64,000 nucleotides of DNA from Candidatus Enterococcus murrayae (GTDB taxonomy: Bacteria; Bacillota; Bacilli; Lactobacillales; Enterococcaceae): NCBI RefSeq assembly GCF_017315985.1, contig NZ_JAFLVR010000018.1, positions 92,214 through 156,213 of the forward strand, written 5' to 3'. The notes beneath the pieces are model-generated. The model had not been told where the DNA came from. It saw only the letters and a program-made list of their open reading frames with translations, and made no database searches. This document shows, piece after piece, positions 9,419 through 17,608 of the stretch (positions are counted from its first letter, which is position 1; each line of letters begins with the position of its first letter). Made by a program: the position numbers and the translations under genes.

Positions 9419-9874
9419 TTGAACGCAATCCTAGCCTTACAAAAAACTAAAAAGCAACTTCATGATTCTGGATTCAAGTTGACACCTCAGCGTGAAGCAA
9501 CCGTTCTCGTTTTATTGGAAAATGAAAAAGATCATTTATCAGCTGAAGAAATTTATTTTCTAGTGAAAAAGAAAAGTCCTGAGATTGGCCTAGCGACGGT
9601 ATATCGTACCTTAGAAATATTGACTGAACTGCATATTGTAAACAAAATCAGTTTTGATGATGGATTGGCTCGATACGATCTGCGCAAAGAAGGTGCAGAG
9701 CATTTTCATCATCACCTTTTGTGTCTTGAATGTGGAAATATTGAGGAAATCGAAGAAGATCTTTTAGGAGATGTGGAACGAGTGGTAGAGTCTCGCTACC
9801 ATTTTTTAGTGAAGGATCATCGTTTGACATTCCACGGTATTTGTCAAACATGTCAAGAAAAAAAGAATGCGTGA
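9419..9874 (+). CDS. fur: Fur, ferric uptake repressor
   Basis: Iron-responsive repressor of metal uptake genes. The N-terminal winged helix (KLTPQREATV, then GLATVYRTLEILTEL) is followed by the dimer domain with the metal-binding HFHHH at 95-99 and two CXXC pairs (Cys 102/105 and 142/145) for the structural zinc. Motifs such as YDLRKEGAEHFHHHL and DHRLTFHGIC match Bacillus Fur far better than PerR or Zur. The TTG start follows GAGGAGGG. Its promoter holds two Fur/PerR-type boxes, suggesting autoregulation or control by PerR. It precedes xerD, as in Bacillus and enterococci. Confidence 0.93.
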   Translation: MNAILALQKTKKQLHDSGFKLTPQREATVLVLLENEKDHLSAEEIYFLVKKKSPEIGLATVYRTLEILTELHIVNKISFDDGLARYDLRKEGAEHFHHHLLCLECGNIEEIEEDLLGDVERVVESRYHFLVKDHRLTFHGICQTCQEKKNA

Positions 9875-9904
9875 GTTTTCTAGTTAAAAATGTATTAATT
9901 TATA

Positions 9905-9948
9905 TAGTCCCTTGCAAAGATACATGCTATCATTTCAAGGGACTTTTT
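9905..9948 (+). terminator. fur terminator
   Basis: AGTCCCTTG pairs with CAAGGGACT around a long loop, then TTTTTG. Confidence 0.8.
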
Positions 9949-9976
9949 GTTATGATAAAGCGAAAGTGGTGAGGAC

Positions 9977-10867
9977 ATGGATGAACAGATAACAGAATAT
10001 TTGCATTATTTATCGATTGAACGCGGCCTTTCGGAAAATACACGGATCAGCTATCAAAGAGACCTGCAACAATACTTGTCTTTTTTGAATGATCAAAATG
10101 TGGCTGAATGGCAAGCAGTTGATCGATACATAGTCGTGGCCTTTTTGACAAGTCTGACTGAAGCCGGTAAAGCGTCTACTACAATTACGCGAATGATTTC
10201 CAGCCTACGTCGTTTTCATCAATTCTTGCGTCAAGAACGTTATACGGATCACGACCCAATGCAGCATATTGATAGCCCCAAAAAGGCTCAAAAGCTTCCC
10301 CAAACACTTTCTTTATCGGAAGTAGAACGTTTAATTGCGGCACCAGATACCACTACTGATTTAGGAATTCGTGACCGGGCAATATTAGAAGTGATGTATG
10401 CGACGGGGTTGAGGGTAAGTGAGCTGATTGGATTAAAGCTTGGCGATATCCATTTAGAAATGGGTCTCTTACAAACTGTCGGTAAAGGGGATAAAGAGCG
10501 AATTGTTCCATTGGGAGATTATGCAATCCATTGGTTAGAACGTTATCTTGCAGAGGTTAGACCTTTATTGACTAAGAAAACACCGAATGACATTTTCTTA
10601 TTTGTTAATAATCATGGTCATGGAATGAGCCGCCAAGGTATATGGAAGAATCTAAAGCAATATGTTATCAAGGCAGAAATCATGAAAGATGTTACCCCTC
10701 ACACTTTAAGACATAGTTTTGCGACGCATTTACTTGAAAATGGGGCAGATTTACGAACTGTCCAAGAACTTTTAGGTCATGCCGATATATCTACAACACA
10801 AATTTATACTCACATCACTAAACGAAGAATGACAGAAGTGTATAAAGAGTTTTTCCCGCGTGCTTAA
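9977..10867 (+). CDS. xerD: tyrosine recombinase XerD
   Basis: Site-specific recombinase that, with XerC, resolves chromosome dimers at the dif site near the terminus. The N-terminal SAM-like core-binding domain (1-90) is followed by the catalytic domain with all active residues: Arg146 (ATGLRVSE), Lys170 (GKGDKER), His242 and Arg245 (HTLRHS), His268 (GHADIS) and nucleophile Tyr277 (TQIYTH). 296 residues, the usual length. The position between fur and ribT-scpAB matches xerD rather than xerC; the xerC gene is at 45366. GTGGTGAGGAC precedes the ATG. The next gene starts 14 bases downstream, so it likely heads the xerD-rluB operon. Confidence 0.95.
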   Translation: MDEQITEYLHYLSIERGLSENTRISYQRDLQQYLSFLNDQNVAEWQAVDRYIVVAFLTSLTEAGKASTTITRMISSLRRFHQFLRQERYTDHDPMQHIDSPKKAQKLPQTLSLSEVERLIAAPDTTTDLGIRDRAILEVMYATGLRVSELIGLKLGDIHLEMGLLQTVGKGDKERIVPLGDYAIHWLERYLAEVRPLLTKKTPNDIFLFVNNHGHGMSRQGIWKNLKQYVIKAEIMKDVTPHTLRHSFATHLLENGADLRTVQELLGHADISTTQIYTHITKRRMTEVYKEFFPRA

Positions 10868-10881
10868 CAGGAGGAGAAAGA

Positions 10882-11247
10882 ATGCTTACTCAATATCGAA
10901 AAAACCAACGAAAAATTGCAATGGGGCTTTTAAGCTTTCACGAAAGTTTGAAGGATCAACAGCATTTGCTAAAAGAGATTGATACATATGAAGGAGACGA
11001 TCGTTATCAACTTTATTGTTATTACAATGAAAAATCTGATAACGTACAAGGAGTAATTGGTGTAAGCCAGTTGGAAGATCAAGAAATTGTCCTTCATGAT
11101 ATCAGCTTGAATCCTTCTTACCGAGGCGAAGGGATCAGCTATGCTATGATGGATGAATTACAAGCAATGTATCCTAATCAAAAAATTATAGGAACGCCAG
11201 CAACCTCTGCTTTTTTAGCAAAATGGCAAGAGCATAAGCGAGGGTAA
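10882..11247 (+). CDS. ribT: RibT-like GNAT-fold protein
   Basis: 121 residues, homologous to Bacillus RibT, once called a reductase but having the GNAT acetyltransferase fold. Seen here: the N-terminal YRKNQRKIAMGLLSF typical of RibT, a central beta region ending HDISLNPSYRGEGISYAMMDEL, where the acetyl-CoA-binding turn is RGEGIS, and a short C-terminus. It lacks obvious substrate-specific residues and its acceptor is unknown. Unlike in Bacillus, it is not beside riboflavin synthesis genes but between xerD and scpA, 2 bases from scpA. GGAGGAG precedes the ATG. Confidence 0.83.
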   Translation: MLTQYRKNQRKIAMGLLSFHESLKDQQHLLKEIDTYEGDDRYQLYCYYNEKSDNVQGVIGVSQLEDQEIVLHDISLNPSYRGEGISYAMMDELQAMYPNQKIIGTPATSAFLAKWQEHKRG

Positions 11248-11249
11248 AA

Positions 11250-11996
11250 ATGGAAGTAATTAGTTTAAAGTTAGATGTATTTGAAGGTCCGTTGGATTTG
11301 CTGCTTCATTTGATCCAACAGCTGGAAATTGATATATATGATATTCCCATAGCAGCGGTAACTGAGCAGTATATGAACTTTATTCATGCTATGAAAACTT
11401 TAGAATTGGAAGTGGCTGGTGAGTACTTGGTTATGGCCGCAACACTTATGTCGATTAAAAGTCAAATGCTGCTGCCAAAACCAGAACTAGAATTTGACTA
11501 TGACGATGAAGAAGGAGAGGATCCCCGAGAAGCCTTAGTCCAGCAATTGCTAGAATATCGTAAGTATAAATATGCGGCATCTGTCTTGTCGGAGAAAGAG
11601 GAAGAAAGAAGTTTGTTTTATACTAAGGCGCCCATGGATCTTTCTGAATATGAAGATGAGCTTCTGCCTTTACCAAAAAATCAATTAAATACGATTGATC
11701 TTTTTTTAGCACTGCATGATGTTTTACAACGAAAGAAACGGAATAAGCCGATAGAAACGACAGTTACTACTGAAACAATCACTGTTGATCAAAAGGTAAG
11801 TGAAATTGGTCAACGATTGGCAGAATTATCTGAGTCTGAAGGATTACCATTAGAGTCTTTTTTTATTAAGTATACAAAAGACGAAATGATTACGACTTTC
11901 ATGGCTCTCTTAGAGTTAATGAAAAAGGGACAGGCTTCGGCGACTCAAGAGGAAACTTATGCACCAATCTTAATATTTAAAGGAGCTGTCGTATGA
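11250..11996 (+). CDS. scpA: segregation and condensation protein ScpA
   Basis: Kleisin subunit of the SMC-ScpA-ScpB condensin that compacts and segregates the chromosome. The N-terminal SMC-neck-binding helices include the family signature FEGPLDLLLHLI (residues 10-21). The acidic middle FDYDDEEGEDPREALVQQLLEYRKYK and the C-terminal winged helix (TKDEMITTFMALLELMKKGQ) are as expected. 248 residues is normal. It starts 2 bases after ribT and overlaps scpB by 4 bases, so translation is probably coupled. Confidence 0.95.
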   Translation: MEVISLKLDVFEGPLDLLLHLIQQLEIDIYDIPIAAVTEQYMNFIHAMKTLELEVAGEYLVMAATLMSIKSQMLLPKPELEFDYDDEEGEDPREALVQQLLEYRKYKYAASVLSEKEEERSLFYTKAPMDLSEYEDELLPLPKNQLNTIDLFLALHDVLQRKKRNKPIETTVTTETITVDQKVSEIGQRLAELSESEGLPLESFFIKYTKDEMITTFMALLELMKKGQASATQEETYAPILIFKGAVV

Positions 11997-12574
11997 ACCA
12001 ATTAAGTCAAGTTGAAGCGATGCTTTTCGTAGTGGGTGAAGAAGGAATAAGCCTAGAAGAAATGGCCTTTACTTTGAAAAGGCCAATGCCAGAAATATAT
12101 CAAAATATTACTGATTTAAAGGATTCTTATGAGAGCAATGAAACTTCCGCGCTTACTCTTTTAGAGGTGGGGAATCATTTTGTTTTAAGTACAAAAAAAG
12201 AATTTGCTCCGTTGCTAAAAGAATTTGCTCGATCTCCAATAGCTAATCGTTTAAGCCAGGCAGCCTTAGAGACACTTTCGATTATTGCCTATAAACAGCC
12301 TGTAACACGTTCAGAAATTGACGAGCTTCGAGGTGTTCAATCAAGTGGAGCTGTCCAAACGCTAGTAGCTCGGCAATTAATTGAGGAAAAGGGACGTGTG
12401 GATGGCCCAGGTCGGGCGATCTTATATGGAACAAGTGCCTATTTCATGGACTATTTTGGTTTAAAAGATATGGAAGAATTACCAGATGTTCAAAAAATGG
12501 AAGAAGATTTAGCGGATGAGGATGAACCTTTGGATCTATTCTATGACCGCTTTAAAGAAGAGGATGAACAATAA
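11993..12574 (+). CDS. scpB: segregation and condensation protein ScpB
   Basis: Dimeric partner of ScpA in the condensin complex. Two winged-helix domains are visible: residues about 5-80, and 85-165 with the conserved ALETLSIIAYKQPVTRSEID and RGVQSSGAVQTLVARQLIEE. The last 30 residues are acidic. 193 residues, normal. It overlaps scpA by 4 bases at the start and rluB by 1 base at the end (TAATG). GGAGCTG in the scpA end supplies the ribosome site. Confidence 0.95.
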   Translation: MNQLSQVEAMLFVVGEEGISLEEMAFTLKRPMPEIYQNITDLKDSYESNETSALTLLEVGNHFVLSTKKEFAPLLKEFARSPIANRLSQAALETLSIIAYKQPVTRSEIDELRGVQSSGAVQTLVARQLIEEKGRVDGPGRAILYGTSAYFMDYFGLKDMEELPDVQKMEEDLADEDEPLDLFYDRFKEEDEQ

Positions 12575-13290
12575 TGGAGAGATTGCAAAAAGTTATCGCG
12601 CACGCGGGAATTGCGTCACGACGTAAAGCTGAGGATTATATCACCGTTGGGCGGGTTAAGGTAAATGGCGAAGTTGTCAAGGAACTGGGAACAAAGGTTG
12701 GTAAGAAAGATATTGTGGAAGTTGATGGTGTACCAATCTATCAAGAGGACCATGTCTACTATTTATTTTACAAACCTCGTGGGGTTATCTCTGCTGTTGC
12801 TGATGATAAAAATCGAAAAGTTGTAACGGATTATTTTTCTGCTGTATCTGAAAGAATTTATCCAGTAGGACGATTAGATTACGATACATCTGGCATTTTA
12901 CTTTTAACCAATGATGGAGATTTTTCACAAAAATTAGCTCATCCCAAACATCAAATTGATAAGGTTTATGTAGCGAAGGTAAAGGGTTATGCAGAGAAAA
13001 GAACTTTATTACCTTTAACAAAGGGAATACGAATTGAAGGCAAGAAAACAGCACCAGCTCGTTTTGAAATTCTGTCAACGGATAAAAAAGCTGAGACGAG
13101 TATTGTGGAGTTAACGATTCATGAAGGTAGAAATCACCAAGTCAAAAATATGTTAGCAGCAGTTGGTTTACCTGTTCAAAAGCTAAAGCGTGAACGTTAT
13201 GGTGATTTAACTTTGCAAGGCTTGCGTCCAGGAGAGTATCGCAGATTAAATAGTAAGGAAATCAATACTTTGATGAACCAGGCAAGGTAA
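12574..13290 (+). CDS. rluB: 23S rRNA pseudouridine synthase RluB
   Basis: Makes pseudouridine in helix 89 of 23S rRNA (E. coli position 2605). An S4 RNA-binding domain (residues 1-60, LQKVIAHAGIASRRKAEDYI) precedes the RsuA-family catalytic domain with the motif VGRLDYDTSGILLLTNDGD, whose Asp (GRLD) is the nucleophile, and the EGRNHQVKNML signature. 238 residues. It is the last gene of the ribT-scpA-scpB-rluB series. Confidence 0.93.
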   Translation: MERLQKVIAHAGIASRRKAEDYITVGRVKVNGEVVKELGTKVGKKDIVEVDGVPIYQEDHVYYLFYKPRGVISAVADDKNRKVVTDYFSAVSERIYPVGRLDYDTSGILLLTNDGDFSQKLAHPKHQIDKVYVAKVKGYAEKRTLLPLTKGIRIEGKKTAPARFEILSTDKKAETSIVELTIHEGRNHQVKNMLAAVGLPVQKLKRERYGDLTLQGLRPGEYRRLNSKEINTLMNQAR

Positions 13291-13312
13291 CCAAATCAAT
13301 TACTTGTTTTTT
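13283..13312 (+). terminator. possible rluB terminator
   Basis: CAAGGTAA pairs with TTACTTG (one bulged G) and is followed by TTTTTT. It overlaps the rluB stop codon. Confidence 0.45.
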
Positions 13313-13356
13313 GATAGTAAAATTGTTATAGTGAATTTACAATAAAAAAATAATTT

Positions 13357-13479
13357 AAGGTTCGTCTTCAGGGGCAGGGTGAAAATCCCGACCGGCGGTA
13401 ATAGTCCGCGAACTGCGTAAGCAGCCGAATCGGTTTGATTCCGATACCGACAGTACAGTCTGGATAAAGAAGATAGAGC
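13357..13479 (+). promoter_or_regulatory. FMN riboswitch (RFN element)
   Basis: Contains the conserved RFN blocks in order: CTTCAGGGGCAGGGTGAAA, CCCGACCGGCGGTAATAG, AGTCCGCGA, then CCGATACCGACAGTACAGTC and the closing GGATAAAGAAGATAGAGC. It is followed by a terminator at 13506 and then ribU, so FMN binding should switch off riboflavin uptake by early termination. Confidence 0.95.
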
Positions 13480-13505
13480 TTATTTGAGTGAGTCTGAATT
13501 CAAGT

Positions 13506-13540
13506 AACTCTATGCTTTTTCTGAAGCATAGAGTTTTTTT
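13506..13540 (+). terminator. riboswitch-controlled terminator before ribU
   Basis: AACTCTATGCTT pairs with AAGCATAGAGTT (12 pairs), then a seven-T run. It is the expression platform of the FMN aptamer. Confidence 0.9.
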
Positions 13541-13597
13541 GTGGAAAATAACGCTCAAATAGTTCGATGAAGATGATTCCGAAACGGAGGATTTCAG

Positions 13598-14191
13598 ATG
13601 AAGAACTTAAGGTTACAAAAAATGACAGCAGTGGCAGTAGCAGCAGCAATGGGACTAATTTTACAGTTTATCGCATTTCCAATTGTTCCAATGTTTCCCT
13701 TTCTAAAGTTAGACTTTAGTGACATTCCAGTCCTAATTAATATGTTTATCTTTGGACCATTAACAGGAGTCGTTACTGCGTTTATTCGGTCATTACTACA
13801 TTTAACTATGAGCGGTTTTTCCATTGATAATATGATTGGAGATTTTGCCAGCTTCTTTGCATCAACGTTGTATACATTACCGATATTCTTAATGTTCAGA
13901 AAAAAAACATCTTCGAAACGAGTATTGGGTCTTGGATTAGGGATTTTAGCAATGACGATTTTTATGAGCATTGCAAATTATTTTGTGATCACGCCACTCT
14001 ATTTAAAGGCCTTTGGACTTTCTGCAGGTCAAATGCTAGGGATGGGATTAGGTCGCTATATTTTAGTAGGTATCGTTCCATTTAACATTTTGAAGGGAAT
14101 AATCGTCAGTGCGGTCTTCTTAGTATTACATGCAAAATTATTGCCTTGGCTATCAAAAAAAACATTAACTTCACAACATCATTCAGCATAA
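13598..14191 (+). CDS. ribU: RibU, riboflavin ECF-transporter substrate-binding subunit
   Basis: Integral membrane S-component that binds riboflavin outside and delivers it with the shared EcfA-EcfA'-EcfT energising module, which is not in this window. 197 residues with about six hydrophobic segments; the N-terminal LQFIAFPIVPMFPFLKLDFSDIP is characteristic of RibU, as are FIFGPLTGVVTAF and the GLGRYILVGIVPFNILKG ending. Expression is controlled by the FMN riboswitch and terminator immediately upstream. GGAGG is 7 bases from the ATG. It converges with the ferredoxin gene over a shared terminator. Confidence 0.94.
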   Translation: MKNLRLQKMTAVAVAAAMGLILQFIAFPIVPMFPFLKLDFSDIPVLINMFIFGPLTGVVTAFIRSLLHLTMSGFSIDNMIGDFASFFASTLYTLPIFLMFRKKTSSKRVLGLGLGILAMTIFMSIANYFVITPLYLKAFGLSAGQMLGMGLGRYILVGIVPFNILKGIIVSAVFLVLHAKLLPWLSKKTLTSQHHSA

Positions 14192-14202
14192 ATGTGCTTA
14201 AA

Positions 14203-14236
14203 AAAATCTCAGACCAAGCGTCTGAGATTTTTTTTG
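14203..14236. terminator. bidirectional terminator between ribU and ferredoxin
   Basis: AAATCTCAGAC pairs with GTCTGAGATTT around CAAGC. A T run follows and an A run precedes, so it can stop transcription from both sides. Confidence 0.88.
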
Positions 14237-14252
14237 CTGATATGTGTTATTA

Positions 14253-14462
14253 TTATTTCTGATATAGTATAGCATGCGACGGGCAGCGCTTGGCAGCTTC
14301 AATGACTGTAGCCTGCTGGTCTTTAGGGATAAATTCATGAGTTACTCCAGGCTCGCCGACAAAAAGAACGAGACCATCATCTGTGTAATCAAAAATTTCT
14401 GAAGCGATTGTTTGGCATAAACCACAAGCAATACAACGTTCGGGAATGATTTCGCATTTCAT
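14253..14462 (-). CDS. fer: ferredoxin, single [4Fe-4S] cluster
   Basis: 69-residue electron carrier. The N-terminal CIACGLC (Cys 10, 13, 16) and the distant Cys in AKRCPSHAI supply four ligands for a single 4Fe-4S cluster, as in Bacillus Fer. Cytosolic, acidic in the middle. It is transcribed away from ypbB-recQ and toward ribU, the arrangement also known in Bacillus. GGAAGGTG lies before the ATG. The redox partner is not evident nearby; pyruvate formate-lyase activating enzyme further downstream also needs an electron donor, but a link is speculative. Confidence 0.9.
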   Translation of the reverse strand: MKCEIIPERCIACGLCQTIASEIFDYTDDGLVLFVGEPGVTHEFIPKDQQATVIEAAKRCPSHAILYQK

Positions 14463-14490
14463 TTTTTCACCTTCCAGAGGAGATTTTACT

Positions 14491-15477
14491 ATGACTTTTT
14501 TTATTTTAACGTTATTTCAGACTGGCTACAAGTTAAGAACCTCCACTTTATATCATTTATTAGTGGGAAAAAGAACTAGCTCAGTATTGCTCCATGGTTT
14601 TTTTTATAAGAATTTGGCTTATTTAGGGGCACTGCCAAATTTAAAAGAAGAAACATTTCAAAAAGAACTTCAACAATTGATAAATCAGAAGTTGATTGTA
14701 GTTGATGACGGTTTTGGAAGGATGACAAAAGAAGGAGAAAAGCTATTAACAAGTGAGTTTTTTGATTTGAGCGGACTGAATAATTTACGCTATGGTCGAA
14801 TGCGAGAGAATTCGTGGCAAATGATTCTCTTCGCGGTACAAGTTATCAGTAATTTATCCTTTAATGAAAATGATTACCTTCCAATTGAAAATAGACCGTA
14901 TTACTCGCAGCAAATAAAAAAATGGTTAGCAACTTCACAACCTAATTTAATAAGAAACTTCTATCAGGAATTAACAAGTATTTTAAAAGATTTGCCACAG
15001 GTAGAGGCGGATTTTTTAGCCAATCAATTTTCAGGCTATGGGTTTCAAGGTAAAACTGCTTTTCAATTGTTTCCTGAGAAATGGCAAGGGTTTCCTTGGA
15101 ATATCCTTTATCGCCAGCGTGCGATTGATCTTTTTTTTGCACAGATCGAAGACGGTGAAATATCAAGATTATTGTTACAGTTAGACCAGCAAAATATCAA
15201 TCAAAGCATGTTAAAGACAAAAGAGTTCTTTCTAGCAGGGAAAACAATGAATGAAATTTTGGAGTTGCGTCATTTGAAACAAGGGACTATCAATGACCAT
15301 TTTATCGAATGGGGTTTAATGGATAAAGATTTTCCATATGAACGATTTGAGAGAGTCGATTTTAGCGCTCTTAACGAGGAACAAGTAATCCATGCTCATT
15401 ATCAAGATTATGAGGTGCCTTACTTAACTTTCCGCTTGTCGCAACTCTATTATTTGAGGAGAAAACAATGGAGCTGA
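14491..15477 (+). CDS. ypbB: YpbB-like helix-turn-helix protein
   Basis: About 328 residues, soluble, with a C-terminal helix-turn-helix-like segment (ELRHLKQGTINDHFIEWGL), the type seen at the end of YpbB and some RecQ helicases. The rest is helical without known motifs. It overlaps recQ by 10 bases, matching the conserved ypbB-recQ pairing of Bacilli, so it probably assists or regulates the helicase. I chose the ATG at 14491 because AGAGGAG stands 8 bases upstream; a longer frame from 14446 would overlap the ferredoxin start region and lacks a site. Confidence 0.78.
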   Translation: MTFFILTLFQTGYKLRTSTLYHLLVGKRTSSVLLHGFFYKNLAYLGALPNLKEETFQKELQQLINQKLIVVDDGFGRMTKEGEKLLTSEFFDLSGLNNLRYGRMRENSWQMILFAVQVISNLSFNENDYLPIENRPYYSQQIKKWLATSQPNLIRNFYQELTSILKDLPQVEADFLANQFSGYGFQGKTAFQLFPEKWQGFPWNILYRQRAIDLFFAQIEDGEISRLLLQLDQQNINQSMLKTKEFFLAGKTMNEILELRHLKQGTINDHFIEWGLMDKDFPYERFERVDFSALNEEQVIHAHYQDYEVPYLTFRLSQLYYLRRKQWS

Positions 15478-16859
15478 TAGAGTTACTAAAGACAAAATTT
15501 AATTATGATCATTTTCGACCGGGGCAGCAGGAGATCATTGAGTCTCTTCTATCTGGTAATTCTGTCCTTGGAATGCTACCAACAGGAACGGGGAAGTCCT
15601 TATGTTATCAATTACCGGGATATTTACTTGAGGGTACTGTAATCATTATTTCGCCTTTGATATCTTTAATGGAAGACCAGGTAACTCAATTGCAAAGGCT
15701 TGGGGAAAAGCGTGCGGTCGCTTTGAATAGCGTACTATCATCTTGGGAAAAACAATTGGTCTTAAGTGAAGCGCAGAAGTATAAGTTTATTTTTATGAGC
15801 CCGGAAATGTTTTTGACAGCTAACGTTCAAAAAACTTTACAAGCGATGAAATTGTCCTTGGTTGTTGTTGATGAGGCTCATTGTATTTCACAGTGGGGAA
15901 TTGATTTTCGCCCAGAATATCTAAAACTAGCAGATGGTATAAAGAAGGTTAACGTATCATTAGTTCTGGCCCTGACAGCTACAGCCACCAAATCTGTACG
16001 CCAGGATATCCAGCGCTTACTATTTAATGACGAAGCACAGGAGTTTATATATTCAGTTGATCGACCGAATATTAGTTTTTTTGTTTATCAAGGGGATAAA
16101 TTGAAGAAATTACAAGAGTTAGTTGAGTCATTAGCGGGTTCAGGAATTGTTTATTGCGCCACACGAAAAAAAGTGGAGGAACTGTACAAGTTACTTAAGC
16201 AAACTCATGCTGTTGCTTACTATCATGGAGGACTCAGCGGTCAAGAACGGCGAATGTTGCAACAGCAATTTCTAGCGGGAGATTTACAGTTGTTAATTGC
16301 AACAAATGCTTTTGGAATGGGGATTAACAAAGACAATATTCGGTTTGTTATTCACTATGATTTACCGGATTCACCTGAGAATTATTTGCAAGAAGTAGGT
16401 CGAGCTGGTAGAGATGGCCAACCTAGTCAAGCCATTCTACTTTATGAAGAAGGCGATGAACATATTCATCATTTTCTACAAGAACAAACGAATCAATCAA
16501 AAAAATTATTTGAAATCAAACAGAAAATAACGGATCTCGTTTTTGAAGATCCTCTGATTAAAAAATGGGAGCAATTTTTTCCTAATCAAGAATCACGCTT
16601 GCTAGATTTATTAAGTAAGAGAGGAGTAACAAAAAAAGTACAATTAAAAAAAATGTTAGATTATATTTCAACAGCAAACTGTCGTCGCAAATTTTTAGTA
16701 TCCTATTTTGACGAGACGCTTCATAAGAAAAATTCAAATTGTTGTGATAACGATGGGGCCACTTTAGCAATAAAAATAAGTAAAGAAATACCGTCCGAAA
16801 CACCATTTACTTGGCAAAAAATAGTTCAAAAAATTTTTAAAAATGCTAAGAAAGATTGA
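15468..16859 (+). CDS. recQ: RecQ-family ATP-dependent DNA helicase (short form)
   Basis: 3'-5' DNA helicase for recombination and fork repair. Motif I LPTGTGKSLCYQ (about residue 37), DEAH box VVDEAHCISQWGIDFRPEY, motif III ALTATAT, and motif VI GRAGRDGQPS are all intact. At 463 residues it lacks the C-terminal HRDC domain, as in Bacillus RecS. The zinc-binding subdomain is altered: Cys405 is present, but the expected CXXCXXC reads SNCCDND, so two of four ligand positions seem to be Ser and Asp. It starts inside ypbB and is followed by a promoter for the next gene. Confidence 0.92.
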   Translation: MELIELLKTKFNYDHFRPGQQEIIESLLSGNSVLGMLPTGTGKSLCYQLPGYLLEGTVIIISPLISLMEDQVTQLQRLGEKRAVALNSVLSSWEKQLVLSEAQKYKFIFMSPEMFLTANVQKTLQAMKLSLVVVDEAHCISQWGIDFRPEYLKLADGIKKVNVSLVLALTATATKSVRQDIQRLLFNDEAQEFIYSVDRPNISFFVYQGDKLKKLQELVESLAGSGIVYCATRKKVEELYKLLKQTHAVAYYHGGLSGQERRMLQQQFLAGDLQLLIATNAFGMGINKDNIRFVIHYDLPDSPENYLQEVGRAGRDGQPSQAILLYEEGDEHIHHFLQEQTNQSKKLFEIKQKITDLVFEDPLIKKWEQFFPNQESRLLDLLSKRGVTKKVQLKKMLDYISTANCRRKFLVSYFDETLHKKNSNCCDNDGATLAIKISKEIPSETPFTWQKIVQKIFKNAKKD

Positions 16860-16886
16860 AAAGTAACGCCACTTTTTCAAGAGCTA

Positions 16887-16895
16887 TGGTATAAT
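16887..16895 (+). promoter_or_regulatory. extended -10 promoter of the LysM gene
   Basis: TGGTATAAT, a perfect TATAAT with TG extension; no good -35 is seen. Transcription would begin near 16902, which rules out an in-frame ATG at 16898 as the start of the next gene. Confidence 0.6.
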
Positions 16896-16927
16896 ACATG
16901 GCGATAGCATTTAGGAGGTTAGAGAAA

Positions 16928-17548
16928 TTGAGTAGAAAAGATCGCTATAACGATACGAACAATGAACCGTGGGATCAACATATTTACGAATCTGATAGTG
17001 AAGAAGAAACATATTCACGTAGCCAGTCTCGTCGTAGTGGTGGTAACAAAGGTGGCGGAAATACGAAATTCTTGACAATTCTGGTCGCATTATTGTTAGC
17101 CCTTATTTTGATTCCCGCGGGTGCCTTTTTCTGGATTACTCGTGGAGATGATAAACCAGCGGCCTCTCCTGAGAGCACAACGCAGGTATCAAAGGTATCT
17201 TCAACAGAGAAATCCAGTACTGAAGAAAGCAGCACCGAAGAAAGTAGTTCAACAACAGAGTCTGAAGCAAATCAGCAGTCACAACAACAAGCGGCTGAAC
17301 AGCAAGCGGCAGAACAACAAGCAGCACAGCAACAAGCACAACAACAGGCACAACAACAACAAACTCAGCAAAATCAAGACAATACACAAAGTGATGCAAA
17401 TGCTCAGTATGGAACAGTTCAGGCAGGCGAAGGTCCAAAACAAATTGCTGGACGTTATGGGTTGAGTGTTGATGAATTTTTGAAACTTAATGGTATGACT
17501 TTGGATAGTTTTTACTTTGATCCAGGCCAACAAGTGCGTGTTAAATAA
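16928..17548 (+). CDS. SAG1386/EF1546-family surface protein with LysM domain
   Basis: 206-residue type II membrane protein. The cytosolic N-terminus is charged and Ser/Arg-rich; one membrane helix (FLTILVALLLALILIPAGAF) lies near residues 45-66. Outside is a low-complexity Ser/Thr/Glu then Gln/Ala-rich stalk, and a C-terminal LysM peptidoglycan-binding domain (QAGEGPKQIAGRYGLSVDEF to PGQQVRV). It likely tethers the membrane to the wall; no catalytic domain is present. The TTG at 16928 is 9 bases from AGGAGG and downstream of the promoter. It lies just before cmk, as the EF1546 family member does in E. faecalis. Confidence 0.88.
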   Translation: MSRKDRYNDTNNEPWDQHIYESDSEEETYSRSQSRRSGGNKGGGNTKFLTILVALLLALILIPAGAFFWITRGDDKPAASPESTTQVSKVSSTEKSSTEESSTEESSSTTESEANQQSQQQAAEQQAAEQQAAQQQAQQQAQQQQTQQNQDNTQSDANAQYGTVQAGEGPKQIAGRYGLSVDEFLKLNGMTLDSFYFDPGQQVRVK

Positions 17549-17561
17549 TTTGAATATCTTG

Positions 17562-17590
17562 CCGTAATCGTTAGCGATTACGGTTTATTT
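17562..17590 (+). terminator. terminator after LysM protein
   Basis: CCGTAATCG pairs with CGATTACGG around TTAG, followed by TTTATTTATT. Confidence 0.78.
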
Positions 17591-17608
17591 ATTGAAAAGA
17601 GGCAGAAC

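Noticed and set aside
13598..14191. RibU as another vitamin transporter subunit
   Set aside because: The upstream FMN riboswitch and the RibU N-terminal signature both indicate riboflavin.
16898..16927. ATG at 16898 as start of the LysM protein
   Set aside because: It lies 3 bases after the -10 hexamer, before the likely transcription start, whereas TTG 16928 has AGGAGG at the right distance.
17121..17533. Several overlapping frames on both strands in the LysM gene
   Set aside because: Produced by the CAA/CAG repeat coding for Gln/Ala; the frame with ribosome site, membrane helix and LysM domain is the real one.
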